The notes under the pieces are model-generated. The model had not been told where the DNA came from and ran no database searches. It saw nothing but the letters and a program-made list of their open reading frames with translations. A program made the position numbers and the translations under genes. From assembly GCF_047302465.1 (NCBI RefSeq), contig NZ_CP178621.1:1736001-1800000 (forward strand): a stretch of DNA of 64,000 bases, given 5' to 3'. Positions 1-8,863 of the stretch are shown piece after piece. This stretch comes from JACMRP01 sp047302465 (lineage in GTDB: Bacteria > Bdellovibrionota > Bdellovibrionia > Bdellovibrionales > Bdellovibrionaceae). Position 1 is the first letter of the stretch. Each line of letters begins with the position of its first letter.

Positions 1-695
1 AAAATCGTTTTAAAATTGATACAGTCGCGCATCTTTTGTGTTTAGGCTTTACCCGTGAAGAAACTGAAGATGCATTGATTGAGCTTAGCTTCTTGGGCAT
101 CGAGAATGTTTTGGCGCTTCGTGGAGATGCGCCTAACTTTCAAAAGAAGGCCCGTGCTGATCGTACGATGAATAATTATGCGGCGGATTTAGTGTCGCAG
201 ATTCAGGATCTGAATACCGGTAAATTTTTGGACGAGCTAGAGAAATCAGAAGCTCTTAATTTTGGAGTAGGTGTTGCCGGCTACCCAGAAAAACACTTCG
301 AGGCACCAAGTCTTAAAACTGATATCCAAGCGCTTAAGAAAAAAGTTGAAGCTGGCGCTGACTATATTGTGACTCAGATGTTCTTCGATAACAAAAAGTA
401 CTTCGAGTACGTTCGTCAATGCAGAGAAGCGGGAATTACAGTCCCTATCGTGCCAGGCTTAAAGATTTTAAAATCGGCAGCGCAACTCAAGAGTATTCCA
501 AAAAATTTCTATATCGACTTGCCTGAAGGCTTTGTCGATGAGGTTCAAGACAGCCCCGCTCACGCAGCCGAGCTCGGCAAGCGTTGGGCAAAGAAACAGA
601 TCGAAGAACTCTTGGACTTCGGTGTTCCTAGTATTCACTTTTATGTCTTGAACGATGTTCACAGTGTTGCAGAGATCGTTCGCAGTTTTAAATAG
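1..695 (+). CDS. metF: Methylenetetrahydrofolate reductase, 5' end missing
   Basis: This FAD enzyme reduces 5,10-methylene-THF to 5-methyl-THF, the methyl donor for methionine synthase. The reading frame is open from base 3, so the gene begins left of the window. The visible part starts with DTVAHLLCLGFTREE, matching the family's conserved H-L-x-C segment. It also has the LRGD segment of the folate/FAD barrel, a GYPEKH motif, TQMFFD, and a C-terminal PSIHFYVLN typical of MetF. About 230 residues are present out of the usual 280-300. It lies 28 bp upstream of metH on the same strand, so the two steps of methyl transfer to homocysteine are probably co-transcribed. A SAM or B12 riboswitch, if present, would lie outside the window. 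Confidence 0.95.
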   Translation, partial: NRFKIDTVAHLLCLGFTREETEDALIELSFLGIENVLALRGDAPNFQKKARADRTMNNYAADLVSQIQDLNTGKFLDELEKSEALNFGVGVAGYPEKHFEAPSLKTDIQALKKKVEAGADYIVTQMFFDNKKYFEYVRQCREAGITVPIVPGLKILKSAAQLKSIPKNFYIDLPEGFVDEVQDSPAHAAELGKRWAKKQIEELLDFGVPSIHFYVLNDVHSVAEIVRSFK

Positions 696-723
696 TCCTA
701 AGACAGTTAGAAGATAATCGCCT

Positions 724-3700
724 ATGAAAAAGTCCGCTTTGCTAGTTGAGTTAGAACAAGCCCTTCGTGAACGTCTGCTCTTTTTGGATGGCGCCATGGG
801 AACCATGGTGCAGTTACACAAGCTTTCTGAAGCGGACTATCGTGGTGATAGATTTAAGAATCACACTAAGGACCTTAAAGGCAATAATGACCTATTGGTG
901 CTTACCAAGCCACAAGTGATTTATGACATTCACTATCAGTATCTGGCTGCAGGCGCTGATATTATTGAAACCAACACTTTTAACGGCACTTCCATCGCGC
1001 AAGCCGACTATGAGCTATCTAACATTGTCTATGAATTAAATGTCGAGGCCGCAAAGCTTGCAAAAAAAGCCTGCATAGATTTTGAGAAGGCAACAGGTAA
1101 AAAGACGTACGTGGCAGGAGCCATTGGTCCCACGAATAAAACAGCCTCTTTAAGTCCTGACGTGAACAACCCAGGTTATCGTGCGGTTACCTATGATGAG
1201 CTAAAAGCCGCATACAGAGAACAAGTCTTGGGCCTCTTGGATGGGGGAGCAGATATTCTTTTGCCCGAGACAACATTTGATACGCTAAATTTAAAGGCTG
1301 CCCTTTTTGCTATTGCTGAAGTTGAAGAAGAGCGTAAAGAGAAACTCCCACTCATGCTCTCTGTAACAATCACCGATTTGTCGGGTCGTACGCTTTCGGG
1401 GCAAACTGTTGAAGCCTTTTGGAACTCGGTCCGTCACTCAAAACCTTTAAGTGTGGGGATTAACTGTGCACTTGGGGCTAAAGAAATGCAGCCCTACATC
1501 CGCGAGTTATCTCGAGTATCGGATTGTTATATTTCTTGTTATCCAAACGCAGGATTGCCAAACCCATTAAGTGCCACGGGCTACGATGAGACTCCAGAGT
1601 CTTTGGCCTTCCAGTTGGGACTCATGGTGGAAGAAGGCATAGCAAATATTCTTGGCGGCTGCTGCGGAACGACGCCTAAGCATATTGCCAAAATCGCCGA
1701 AATGCTGAAAAACCATAAGCCGCGTCCAAAGCCTGAAAATCCTCATCCAGGAATGAAACTCAGTGGTCTTGAACCTTACAATCTGTCGTGGGACCGCGTT
1801 CGTAGTTTTGTCATGATTGGCGAGAGAACCAATGTTACAGGCTCGCCGAAGTTTTCAAAGCTCATCAAAGAAGACCGTTATGACGAGGCGATCACAGTAG
1901 CTCGAAGCCAAGTCGAAAGCGGTGCTAATATTTTGGATGTCAATTTTGATGAGGGCATGATTGATGGCCCGCAGGCGATGACTCGCTATATGAATCTCAT
2001 AGCTGCAGAGCCTGATGTTGCCAAAGTTCCTATCATGGTCGATTCCTCAAAGTGGGAAGTCCTTGAAGCGGGTCTGAAATGTCTTCAAGGAAAAGCCATT
2101 GTGAACTCTATTTCGCTCAAAGAGGGTGAAGAAGAATTTTTAAGGCAAGCCCGTCTTATTCAAAGATATGGAGCCGCAGTAGTCGTCATGGCTTTTGATG
2201 AGCAGGGACAGGCGGCAACAAAAGCGGATAAGATCCGCATCTGTGAAAGAGCCTATAAACTTCTTGTTGAAAAAGCTCAGTTCGATCCGGCAGATATTAT
2301 TTTTGACGCCAATATTCTGACTATTGCCACTGGCATGGAAGAACACAATGGCTATGCCGTAGATTTCATCGAGGCCGTTAGCGAAATCAAAAAACGCTGC
2401 CCAGGAGTTTCTACTTCGGGTGGGGTGTCCAATTTAAGTTTTAGCTTCCGTGGTAACAATAAGGTGCGAGAAGCTATGCATAGCGTGTTTTTATATCATG
2501 CGATGCAAGCGGGCCTTGATATGGGGATCGTCAACGCCGGTATGCTGGAAGTCTACGAAGAGGTCGAACCATCACTGCGCAAACTCGTCGAAGCGGTCGT
2601 TTTAAATCACAGCACCCAAGCTGCCGAAGAGCTTTTGCAAGTAGCAGAGCAGTACAAAGGCGAAAAGTCTTCCGAAAAAACGGTGTCGGAAGATTGGCGT
2701 GCATTGAGTCTGCAAGAACGTATTACTCATGCCTTGGTGAAAGGCATTGATACTTATATTGTCGAAGACGCAGAAGAAGCACGTCATGGATTGGGACGTC
2801 CATTAAACGTCATCGAAGGTCCTTTGATGGAAGGCATGAAGGTCGTGGGCCGCCTTTTTGGCGAAGGCAAAATGTTTTTACCGCAGGTGGTGAAGAGCGC
2901 GCGGGTAATGAAAAAAGCGGTAGCGTACTTAGAGCCTTTCATGGAAGAAGAAAAAAAGTCCAAGACAGGGTTGCAAAGTCAGGGGACCTTTGTCATTGCA
3001 ACGGTAAAGGGTGACGTACACGATATCGGAAAAAATATCGTTTCGGTGGTTCTTGCCTGCAATGGCTATAAGGTCGTGGACCTTGGAGTGATGACGCCAG
3101 TACAGAATATTTTGAAAGCTATTGAGGAACATCAAGCAGATATGGTGGGGCTCAGTGGTTTGATTACACCATCTCTTGATGAAATGATTTTCAACTTAGG
3201 TGAGTTCCAAAGAGCTGGTTTGAAATTACCGGTCCTTATTGGCGGTGCTACTACAAGCCGAGTGCACACGGCCGTGAAGTTAGATCCACACTACAAAGGG
3301 CCTGTCGCTCACGTTGCGGATGCGTCTTTAGTCGTTGAGGTTTGTAATAAGCTTCTAAGTCCGAACTCTCGTGAAAGTTACTCTCAAGAGAATAAAGAGA
3401 GCAATAAAGTTCTCCGTGAAAGTTATCTGAAATCCCAACAAGATGCTCGTGTTTTGACGGTGCCTGAGGCTCGTCAAAAGAAGTATCAAGAAAACTGGCA
3501 GCAAGTGCACATTGCTAGTCCCACACGTAAAGGTGTCTTTGAGATGCCGCTCAAGTTGGAAGAGGTTGCGGAATATATCGACTGGGGACCTTTCTTCTGG
3601 GCATGGGAATTAAAGGGAAGTTTCCCGCAAATTTTGAAATCAGAAAAATACGGTGTGGAAGCGACGAAGCTGTATGAAGACGCAAAGGCACTTCTTCAGC

Positions 3701-4311
3701 AGATGATTCGCGAGAAGCGTGTTCAACCTAAAGCTCGTGTTGGAATATTCTCAGCCCATGCCCAAGACGAAAATGTCTTCGTAAAAGACACTTCGGGCCG
3801 GGTGTTAGAGACCCTGCACTTTGATCGTCAAACTCGCGAAAAGGTTGCGAACAAAGATATTTATTATTCGCTGGCGGATTTCGTTGCTCCCGAACATGGT
3901 CCTCAAGATCATATTGGCTTTTTTGTTGTGACAGCAGGTTCTGAAGTCGATGTGATGGCGAAAGAATTCGAAAAAAACCACGACGATTATAACTCTATTT
4001 TAGTTAAAGCTGTCGGGGACCGTCTTGCAGAGGCATTGGCAGAGTATACCCATAAGCAAGTACGCCAGATTTTTGGTATCCACGAAAATTTGAGCAATGA
4101 AGAGTTGATTCAGGAAAAGTATCGTGGAATCCGCCCCGCACCTGGGTATCCTGCGTGCCCGGATCATAGTGAGAAAAGCAAGATCTGGAGACTGCTCGAT
4201 GTTGAATCTCAAACTGGTGTGAGCCTGACTGAAAACTTCGCAATGACTCCTCCGGCCAGTGTTTGCGGATATTACTTTATGAGCCCGAACGCGAAGTACT
4301 TTGCTATTTAG
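724..4311 (+). CDS. metH: Cobalamin-dependent methionine synthase
   Basis: Transfers the methyl group of 5-methyl-THF to homocysteine through methylcobalamin. At 1195 residues it has the full four-module layout. The homocysteine-binding barrel carries the zinc motif GGCCGTTP near residue 310. The pterin-binding barrel begins with MIGERTNVTGS near 365. The B12 cap and B12 domains carry DVHDIGKN near 762, whose His is the lower cobalt ligand. The C-terminal AdoMet reactivation domain carries RPAPGYPACPDHSEK near 1136. The reactivation domain shows it is the full self-repairing form, not a split MetH. It follows metF closely and probably shares its transcript. No cobalamin riboswitch is visible in the 28-bp gap. 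The ATG at 724 fits the family N-terminus. Confidence 0.97.
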   Translation: MKKSALLVELEQALRERLLFLDGAMGTMVQLHKLSEADYRGDRFKNHTKDLKGNNDLLVLTKPQVIYDIHYQYLAAGADIIETNTFNGTSIAQADYELSNIVYELNVEAAKLAKKACIDFEKATGKKTYVAGAIGPTNKTASLSPDVNNPGYRAVTYDELKAAYREQVLGLLDGGADILLPETTFDTLNLKAALFAIAEVEEERKEKLPLMLSVTITDLSGRTLSGQTVEAFWNSVRHSKPLSVGINCALGAKEMQPYIRELSRVSDCYISCYPNAGLPNPLSATGYDETPESLAFQLGLMVEEGIANILGGCCGTTPKHIAKIAEMLKNHKPRPKPENPHPGMKLSGLEPYNLSWDRVRSFVMIGERTNVTGSPKFSKLIKEDRYDEAITVARSQVESGANILDVNFDEGMIDGPQAMTRYMNLIAAEPDVAKVPIMVDSSKWEVLEAGLKCLQGKAIVNSISLKEGEEEFLRQARLIQRYGAAVVVMAFDEQGQAATKADKIRICERAYKLLVEKAQFDPADIIFDANILTIATGMEEHNGYAVDFIEAVSEIKKRCPGVSTSGGVSNLSFSFRGNNKVREAMHSVFLYHAMQAGLDMGIVNAGMLEVYEEVEPSLRKLVEAVVLNHSTQAAEELLQVAEQYKGEKSSEKTVSEDWRALSLQERITHALVKGIDTYIVEDAEEARHGLGRPLNVIEGPLMEGMKVVGRLFGEGKMFLPQVVKSARVMKKAVAYLEPFMEEEKKSKTGLQSQGTFVIATVKGDVHDIGKNIVSVVLACNGYKVVDLGVMTPVQNILKAIEEHQADMVGLSGLITPSLDEMIFNLGEFQRAGLKLPVLIGGATTSRVHTAVKLDPHYKGPVAHVADASLVVEVCNKLLSPNSRESYSQENKESNKVLRESYLKSQQDARVLTVPEARQKKYQENWQQVHIASPTRKGVFEMPLKLEEVAEYIDWGPFFWAWELKGSFPQILKSEKYGVEATKLYEDAKALLQQMIREKRVQPKARVGIFSAHAQDENVFVKDTSGRVLETLHFDRQTREKVANKDIYYSLADFVAPEHGPQDHIGFFVVTAGSEVDVMAKEFEKNHDDYNSILVKAVGDRLAEALAEYTHKQVRQIFGIHENLSNEELIQEKYRGIRPAPGYPACPDHSEKSKIWRLLDVESQTGVSLTENFAMTPPASVCGYYFMSPNAKYFAI

Positions 4312-4396
4312 CTTTACGTGAGAGCCATGCTCCTAAACAAAAACAGTCTAGTCGAGCTCTTGAAAAACAAGAGCAAATACTTCATCCTATAAATAG

Positions 4397-4942
4397 ATGA
4401 GAGATTATGACCTCAGCTATCACTTCGATGAAAGCCTCCACGAGATTCCTAACAATGCGACGGATATGGATTTGTACGTTCATGAAATGAAAACGGCTCT
4501 GACGACCGTGCAAGATCCCATTGAAAGAGTCAAAACTTTGGGACAAATCGGAGTCTACTTACGAATCATGCGCGAGCTGGAAGAAGCTCAGGATTATTTC
4601 CTAAAGGCCCTCGAAATTATCGAGAGACATAGCCTTGATCCTGTTCTTAGAATTCAACAACAGATGCGCTTAGCTCATGTCCATCAATGGCTCGGGGATT
4701 TTGAAGTTAGCAATAAAATTTTTGAGGACCTTTTAAAAGAGTCCGAACAAAAAGATTTCGGACCATTGCAGTCATTCTTGTGGCAGCATATGGGAAAAAA
4801 CTATTTCGATCAGCTACGTTGGCGCGAGGCTCACGACTGTTTTGAAAAAGCCCTTTCTCTTCGTATCGCCAGCAAGGCTCCCGAAGATCAGATTAGTTCC
4901 TCTCGGGAATCTGCAAAAGCTGCGCTACAAAGAATGAACTAA
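4397..4942 (+). CDS. TPR-repeat protein, function unknown
   Basis: This 181-residue helical protein has no signal peptide. Residues 45-170 form tetratricopeptide-like units with recurring small/large residue spacing, for example AQDYFLKALEII and AHDCFEKALSLR. TPR folds serve as protein-protein docking surfaces. The start is uncertain: there is no clear Shine-Dalgarno before 4397, and an in-frame ATG at about 4466 would give a shorter protein. It lies 85 bp after metH but probably has its own role. Its 3' end overlaps the convergent small secreted gene by 4 bp. No partner can be named. Confidence 0.75.
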   Translation: MRDYDLSYHFDESLHEIPNNATDMDLYVHEMKTALTTVQDPIERVKTLGQIGVYLRIMRELEEAQDYFLKALEIIERHSLDPVLRIQQQMRLAHVHQWLGDFEVSNKIFEDLLKESEQKDFGPLQSFLWQHMGKNYFDQLRWREAHDCFEKALSLRIASKAPEDQISSSRESAKAALQRMN

Positions 4943-5226
4943 CGACATAAGCACGTGACGTCGCCGCGGCGATCTCCGCGTCCCCATTGTTGGCAAATGC
5001 CACTGCGGCCGTAAGGTGGCTGGGGATCAGTGACGCAAACAGCACCGACATTTTTGCCATAACAAAACATATCGCTGCTTTTTCTGCAGCGAGAAGTCGT
5101 GGTCTCGACCACATCACTTAACTCCTCATCGCTCAGAGGAATTCCTTGCAGCGGGGATTCTGACGAGGTCTCATATGCTAGGGCAATGAGGGGAATCATA
5201 GAAAGCATTAGCGCCAATTTTTTCAT
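4939..5226 (-). CDS. Small exported cysteine-rich protein
   Basis: This 95-residue protein begins with a clear Sec signal peptide (MKKLALMLSMIPLIALA, predicted cut near residue 17). A short mature domain of about 78 residues follows with six cysteines, probably disulfide-bonded in the periplasm or outside. No catalytic motif is seen. Comparable small exported Cys proteins occur at 33652, 54657 and 52600. A GGAGAAC element sits just before the ATG. Function unknown. Confidence 0.7.
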   Translation of the reverse strand: MKKLALMLSMIPLIALAYETSSESPLQGIPLSDEELSDVVETTTSRCRKSSDMFCYGKNVGAVCVTDPQPPYGRSGICQQWGRGDRRGDVTCLCR

Positions 5227-5384
5227 AAGTTCTCCATGTTGATGGACACATTATAGGGGAACTGAAAAATCTTGTCCCCTCAGAGGTTAGTTCATTTTTG
5301 GAAGAAAAGGTCAAAGCCCAGTCATGCACCTTAGTGAAGAAAACAGAGATGATAACTCGAAGACGTTCTTCAAGGAGGCTTGTA

Positions 5385-5882
5385 ATGACAAAAGTATTAC
5401 TAACAGTATTCCTATTCTTAGGAATGAGTTCTTTTGGGAGCGCCCGAGAACTCGACGATGAATCTTCAGTTACGAATCGGCAGATTAAGGGCACGATGGT
5501 TTTGCGGGTTGATAAACGGACTCACAAAGCGGAATACGTCAAAACCGACGACGTAATGACTTCCAAAGAAAAAGCGAAAAAATTTGCGAAGACTGCAAAA
5601 TTTAAAAGAGTTCCTGCGAGCAACATCAAGTCAGAGCTTGATCACGACAGCGGAGCTTCCAGCTGGTATTTCTATAACAACCAGTATGATGGACGCTATG
5701 GCCGAGACGGCTATGATGGTCGCTATAACGATGGCTACAATAACGGCTACTACAATAATCCTTACTGCAACTACTACGGTAACAACTATCAATCTTATTA
5801 CTACTACAGCAATAGCAACTATAATTACTATTACTACGGAAACTGCTATTGGAATCGTGGCTATAACTGCGGTTACTACTAG
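5385..5882 (+). CDS. Exported tyrosine/asparagine/glycine-rich protein
   Basis: The start is set at 5385 by a perfect AGGAGG Shine-Dalgarno at 5374-5379 and by the signal peptide that follows (MTKVLLTVFLFLGMSSFGSA). An upstream extension in the same frame lacks both. The mature protein has about 145 residues. Its first half is charged (KTDDVMTSKEKAKKFAKTAK). From about residue 100 the composition is very Tyr/Asn/Gly-rich, with repeats such as DGRYGRDGYDGRYNDGY followed by tyrosine clusters, and only a few cysteines. Such composition suggests an adhesive or structural surface protein, but that is inference. A strong intrinsic terminator follows at 5908-5939. Confidence 0.75.
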   Translation: MTKVLLTVFLFLGMSSFGSARELDDESSVTNRQIKGTMVLRVDKRTHKAEYVKTDDVMTSKEKAKKFAKTAKFKRVPASNIKSELDHDSGASSWYFYNNQYDGRYGRDGYDGRYNDGYNNGYYNNPYCNYYGNNYQSYYYYSNSNYNYYYYGNCYWNRGYNCGYY

Positions 5883-5907
5883 CCATTTATTTTTTGAGAA
5901 ATTCGCG

Positions 5908-5939
5908 AAAAAGCCTTGGTGATCCCAAGGCTTTTTTTG
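5908..5939 (+). terminator. Rho-independent terminator
   Basis: The GCCTTGG arm at 5913-5919 and CCAAGGC at 5925-5931 form a 7-bp GC-rich stem, extended by A-T pairs, around a TGATC loop. A run of seven T follows. It sits 26 bp after the Tyr-rich exported gene. Confidence 0.9.
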
Positions 5940-6072
5940 TTCTAACTGCATCTGTCGAACACTCGAGGCGCAATAAACAAAGAGGCGAAGCGGCATACCC
6001 GTGAAATCGCTTAAAGATCTACTTACTTATTCTAATATGGGCATACAATTGCGATAAAACATGAGGTGATCT

Positions 6073-6876
6073 ATTAGGGTACTTCTAGGGATTTTCCTAT
6101 TTTTGTGTTTGCAAACAGCTTCTGCCAAGGAAGTCGTAAGGCTCTCTACAGGCGAGTGGTCTCCGTATATTTCTGAAAATCTAGAGAACAAAGGTATCTT
6201 GTCACAGATCGCAACCGAAGCTTTTGCGCAAAAAGGAATAGAGCTCACGCTGGATTTTTTCCCATGGGGAAGAACGACACAACTATCAAAATCCGGAGAG
6301 TGGGACGGAACTTTGGCTTTTATTCGCCTGAGCGAGAGAGAACCATTTTACCTTTTTACGGACCCTATCTATGTGGGCCACTATGCTTTCTTTCATCTGA
6401 AAAGTTACCCTTTTAAGTGGAAAGACTATGGGGATCTAAAAAATGTTCTGATCGCATCAACCATCGGTTTTGGTGGTATGGGCGAAGAGTTTATCAAGGC
6501 CGAGAAAGACGGAACGATCAAAGTTCTACGTCTGCAATCCGATACGCAAAGTTTCAACATGATCATGGCAAAACGCGCGGAGGTGGTTCCGAGCGATGTC
6601 GAAGTCGGCTATGTTTTGGCCAAAAAACTTTATGGCAAAAACGCGGATTTGATGACTCATAATTCAAACTATATTGTGAAGTCCGAATATCGGGTGGCCA
6701 TTTCTAAAAAAGCAAAAAATGCGCAAGCGTTGGTCGATAAATTTAACGAAGGCCTAGCTCAGCTTCGTAAATCAGGACGCTATGATGAGATTTTGCGAAG
6801 CTGGTATGGCAAACCTATCTACAAAGACGCCGTTCCTGCCGACTATCTGAAGCAGAATCATACGGCTAAAAAATAG
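6073..6876 (+). CDS. Periplasmic solute-binding protein (SBP family 3), probable ATT start
   Basis: The 267-residue protein resembles bacterial extracellular solute-binding proteins of the amino-acid type: VRLSTGEWSPYISENLENKG near the N-terminus, a FPWGRTTQLSKSGEWDG segment, and FNEGLAQLRKSGRYDEILRSWYG at the C-terminus. A complete signal peptide appears only if translation starts at ATT 6073 (MRVLLGIFLFLCLQTASA, then KEV). The frame is closed upstream by TGA at 6067. A near-perfect anti-16S match, GAGGTGATC, lies at 6063-6071 with 6 bp between its GAGG core and ATT. The next conventional start, TTG at 6103, would remove most of the signal peptide. No transporter subunits are adjacent, so it may act as an orphan binding protein. 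Confidence 0.8.
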   Translation: MRVLLGIFLFLCLQTASAKEVVRLSTGEWSPYISENLENKGILSQIATEAFAQKGIELTLDFFPWGRTTQLSKSGEWDGTLAFIRLSEREPFYLFTDPIYVGHYAFFHLKSYPFKWKDYGDLKNVLIASTIGFGGMGEEFIKAEKDGTIKVLRLQSDTQSFNMIMAKRAEVVPSDVEVGYVLAKKLYGKNADLMTHNSNYIVKSEYRVAISKKAKNAQALVDKFNEGLAQLRKSGRYDEILRSWYGKPIYKDAVPADYLKQNHTAKK

Positions 6877-6893
6877 CAGCAGGAGGCCTCGGA

Positions 6894-8027
6894 TTATTCC
6901 AAGGCTGTTTTTAGATCTTGTACCATTTGATCAGCGATAGCTTCATCGATAGGGCCAATGAGCGGGTGATTGCCGAGGCCGTGGCCTTTGCCTGGATGCA
7001 AGTTGAAACGTACATGGCTTTTGATCTTCCAATTGTATTTTTGAAGGTAAGCCTGCTCACGAAGACCCGGAGTTTGTGAATCTCTGTCACCATTATGAAT
7101 AAGGATAGGTCCTTGGAAATCAGCCAGTAGACGAAGCACAGGCGTCGTTTCGCTGAACCACATTTTCCAATACTTGTAGGAAGCGAATACAAATGAGTTT
7201 GTTATATATGGTGCCTTGTCGTCTTCGAGAAGAACGGCTTTACGATATTGGGTATACTGACTACGCAGTAGCGTGCGCTCCTCTTCTTTTTTCCAAGAGC
7301 CTTCCGGGTGAAGGAACTGATCGGGCTTTCCAAAGATAATGAGATTTGAAGTTAGAAAGCCTGCTTGAATCTCCTCATTGGTCAAAACTTCGTCTTTGTT
7401 TGCGTCTAGCTCAAACATGTATTCAAAAATACGATCGGCCATCTGCCATCGAATCATGGTCACGGGACTTTCAAGCATCGCACCCATGAAAAGAAGTGTC
7501 TTTGGCTGAACTCGTTTTTCTGAAACTAGTTTTGCAACATTATAAGTACCTTCGGAGTGACCTAAGATTCCAAAGCGACCGGCATCTACTTGGGGTTGCG
7601 TGAGGGCATAAAGATAGACGCTCTCGATATCTTCCTGAATATTTTCGGAAGTCACTTCAGCACGAATTTTTTGATCAATACATTTAGCGCCGTCTTCTTT
7701 GGCTTTGATATCGCAAAGGACACCGCGGTAGTCATAGCGAACGGTGATCACGCAGTTTTGGGTAAAGCGCTTGGAAAGGTCTCTATAGATATAGTCGCGC
7801 TCGGTCCCAGATTTGCCCGCAAAACCATCACGGTAGATGAAGCCGGTCCCACTGACGATGAGGACCGAGGGAAGTTTTTCAGGCCCGCAGTCTGCGGTGG
7901 GGTAGTCAATTTGCCCGGTGATGTGGGTTTTAAGGTCCTTAGAGGGGATTGAAAACTCCACCCCGCGGAAGGCTTCGGCCTGGAGGCTTGAAAGTATTAG
8001 CCCAGTAATTATCAATACTTGCTTCAT
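6894..8027 (-). CDS. Exported alpha/beta hydrolase with an inserted EF-hand
   Basis: The 377-residue protein has a signal peptide (residues 1-19) and a predicted serine hydrolase fold. The nucleophile elbow is GHSEG with Ser158, a candidate acid lies in HNGDRDSQTP (Asp314 or Asp316), and a candidate His at 349 lies in HPGKGHGLG. Between the nucleophile and the acid, residues 208-219 (DANKDEVLTNEE) match a calcium EF-hand loop: Asp, Asn and Asp at positions 1, 3 and 5, Leu at 8, Glu at 12. Position 6 is Glu instead of the usual Gly. The EF-hand lies where hydrolases carry a lid, so calcium might affect lid geometry; that is inference. Substrate unknown; an esterase or peptidase role is possible. 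Confidence 0.8.
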   Translation of the reverse strand: MKQVLIITGLILSSLQAEAFRGVEFSIPSKDLKTHITGQIDYPTADCGPEKLPSVLIVSGTGFIYRDGFAGKSGTERDYIYRDLSKRFTQNCVITVRYDYRGVLCDIKAKEDGAKCIDQKIRAEVTSENIQEDIESVYLYALTQPQVDAGRFGILGHSEGTYNVAKLVSEKRVQPKTLLFMGAMLESPVTMIRWQMADRIFEYMFELDANKDEVLTNEEIQAGFLTSNLIIFGKPDQFLHPEGSWKKEEERTLLRSQYTQYRKAVLLEDDKAPYITNSFVFASYKYWKMWFSETTPVLRLLADFQGPILIHNGDRDSQTPGLREQAYLQKYNWKIKSHVRFNLHPGKGHGLGNHPLIGPIDEAIADQMVQDLKTALE

Positions 8028-8099
8028 GCGATCTCCGGTTTTAAAGGTCCTTATTTCTAAATAGATTCTTGTGAAAGCGCCATAAATTACTGCGGCGCA

Positions 8100-8105
8100 T
8101 ATAAT
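8100..8105 (+). promoter_or_regulatory. Candidate -10 box upstream of rpmI-rplT
   Basis: A consensus TATAAT lies in the 236-bp gap before rpmI, inside the small palindrome GCATA-TAATT-TATGC. No good -35 hexamer is seen at 16-18 bp, so support is modest. The position leaves a leader of roughly 150 nt before rpmI. Confidence 0.4.
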
Positions 8106-8219
8106 TTATGCAAATTTGGTAATTTACAAACGCTCTAAACCCCTAAAAAAGCTTGCCTTTCAACACGCCACATCCTAAAACAGACAGCTCTTATGGCTGG
8201 TAAAGGCTTCGGACAAGTA

Positions 8220-8237
8220 CTTGGGAAAACTCCCAGG
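8220..8237 (+). promoter_or_regulatory. Leader hairpin before rpmI (possible L20 autoregulation)
   Basis: CTTGGGA at 8220-8226 pairs with TCCCAGG at 8231-8237 around an AAAC loop. It ends 26 bp before the rpmI ATG and just upstream of the strong ribosome binding site GGAGGAAGG. In several bacteria ribosomal protein L20 represses its own operon through a structured rpmI leader. Here only the hairpin is seen; the regulatory role is inferred from its position. Confidence 0.4.
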
Positions 8238-8263
8238 GCGCCTTATCGGAGGAAGGTACAATT

Positions 8264-8458
8264 ATGAAAATGCGTACGCATTCGGGCGCTAAAAAGCGCA
8301 TGAAATTGGTCGCTGGCGGCACCAAAGTTAAAAAGAAAAGCACACGTCTTCGCCACTTGAACTCTCACATGAGCTCAAAAACAAAAAGACAATTGGGTAA
8401 AACTTCTTACGTAGAAACAGCAAATTTGCTTCAAGCAAAACGTTGCTTGGTGTTCTAA
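8264..8458 (+). CDS. rpmI: Ribosomal protein L35
   Basis: A small basic 64-residue protein with the family signature KMRTHSGAKKRMK at the N-terminus and basic stretches such as GTKVKKKSTRLRH. It is a component of the large ribosomal subunit. The strong GGAGGAAGGT ribosome binding site fixes the start. rplT follows 39 bp downstream, the usual pairing. The infC gene, often the first gene of this operon, is not upstream; a minus-strand hydrolase is there instead. Confidence 0.97.
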   Translation: MKMRTHSGAKKRMKLVAGGTKVKKKSTRLRHLNSHMSSKTKRQLGKTSYVETANLLQAKRCLVF

Positions 8459-8497
8459 GTAAATCATCTCTCATAAATAGATAATTCGGAGTAAAAA

Positions 8498-8845
8498 ATG
8501 GCTCGTGTAAAAAGTGGTAAAACAAACCGCGCTCGTCACAAAAAAGTATTAAAAAGAACAAAAGGTTACTACTCAGCTGGTTCTCGCTGCTACATCCATG
8601 CAGTAGAGAAAAATGACCACGCACTTCAGTACGCTTACCGTCATCGTAAGATGAAAAAGCGCAACTTCCGTGCTTTGTGGAATCAACGTATCAATGCAGC
8701 AGCTCGTTTGAACGGCACTACATACTCTCGTTTGATCGGTGGCTTGATTAAAGCTGGCGTTCAAGTTGACCGTAAAGTGTTGGCTGATCTTGCGATCACT
8801 GATGCAGCAGCGTTCACAGCTCTTTGCAAACACGCTATTGCATAA
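8498..8845 (+). CDS. rplT: Ribosomal protein L20
   Basis: A 115-residue basic protein with the L20 hallmarks: N-terminal ARVKSGKTNRARHKKVLK, then FRALWNQRINAAARLNGTTYSR in the globular part. It is an early assembly protein of the large subunit and, in several bacteria, the autoregulator of the rpmI-rplT operon. A CGGAG ribosome binding site precedes the ATG. Only 18 bp separate it from the IPP isomerase gene, so the isoprenoid genes may be partly co-transcribed with ribosomal genes. Confidence 0.97.
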   Translation: MARVKSGKTNRARHKKVLKRTKGYYSAGSRCYIHAVEKNDHALQYAYRHRKMKKRNFRALWNQRINAAARLNGTTYSRLIGGLIKAGVQVDRKVLADLAITDAAAFTALCKHAIA

Positions 8846-8863
8846 AGCTTTGAGTTCGTTGAC

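Noticed and set aside
5584..5996. Frames overlapping the Tyr-rich gene on both strands
   Set aside because: Repetitive codons in the Tyr-rich gene create long open frames in other phases; the chosen frame alone has a signal peptide and AGGAGG.
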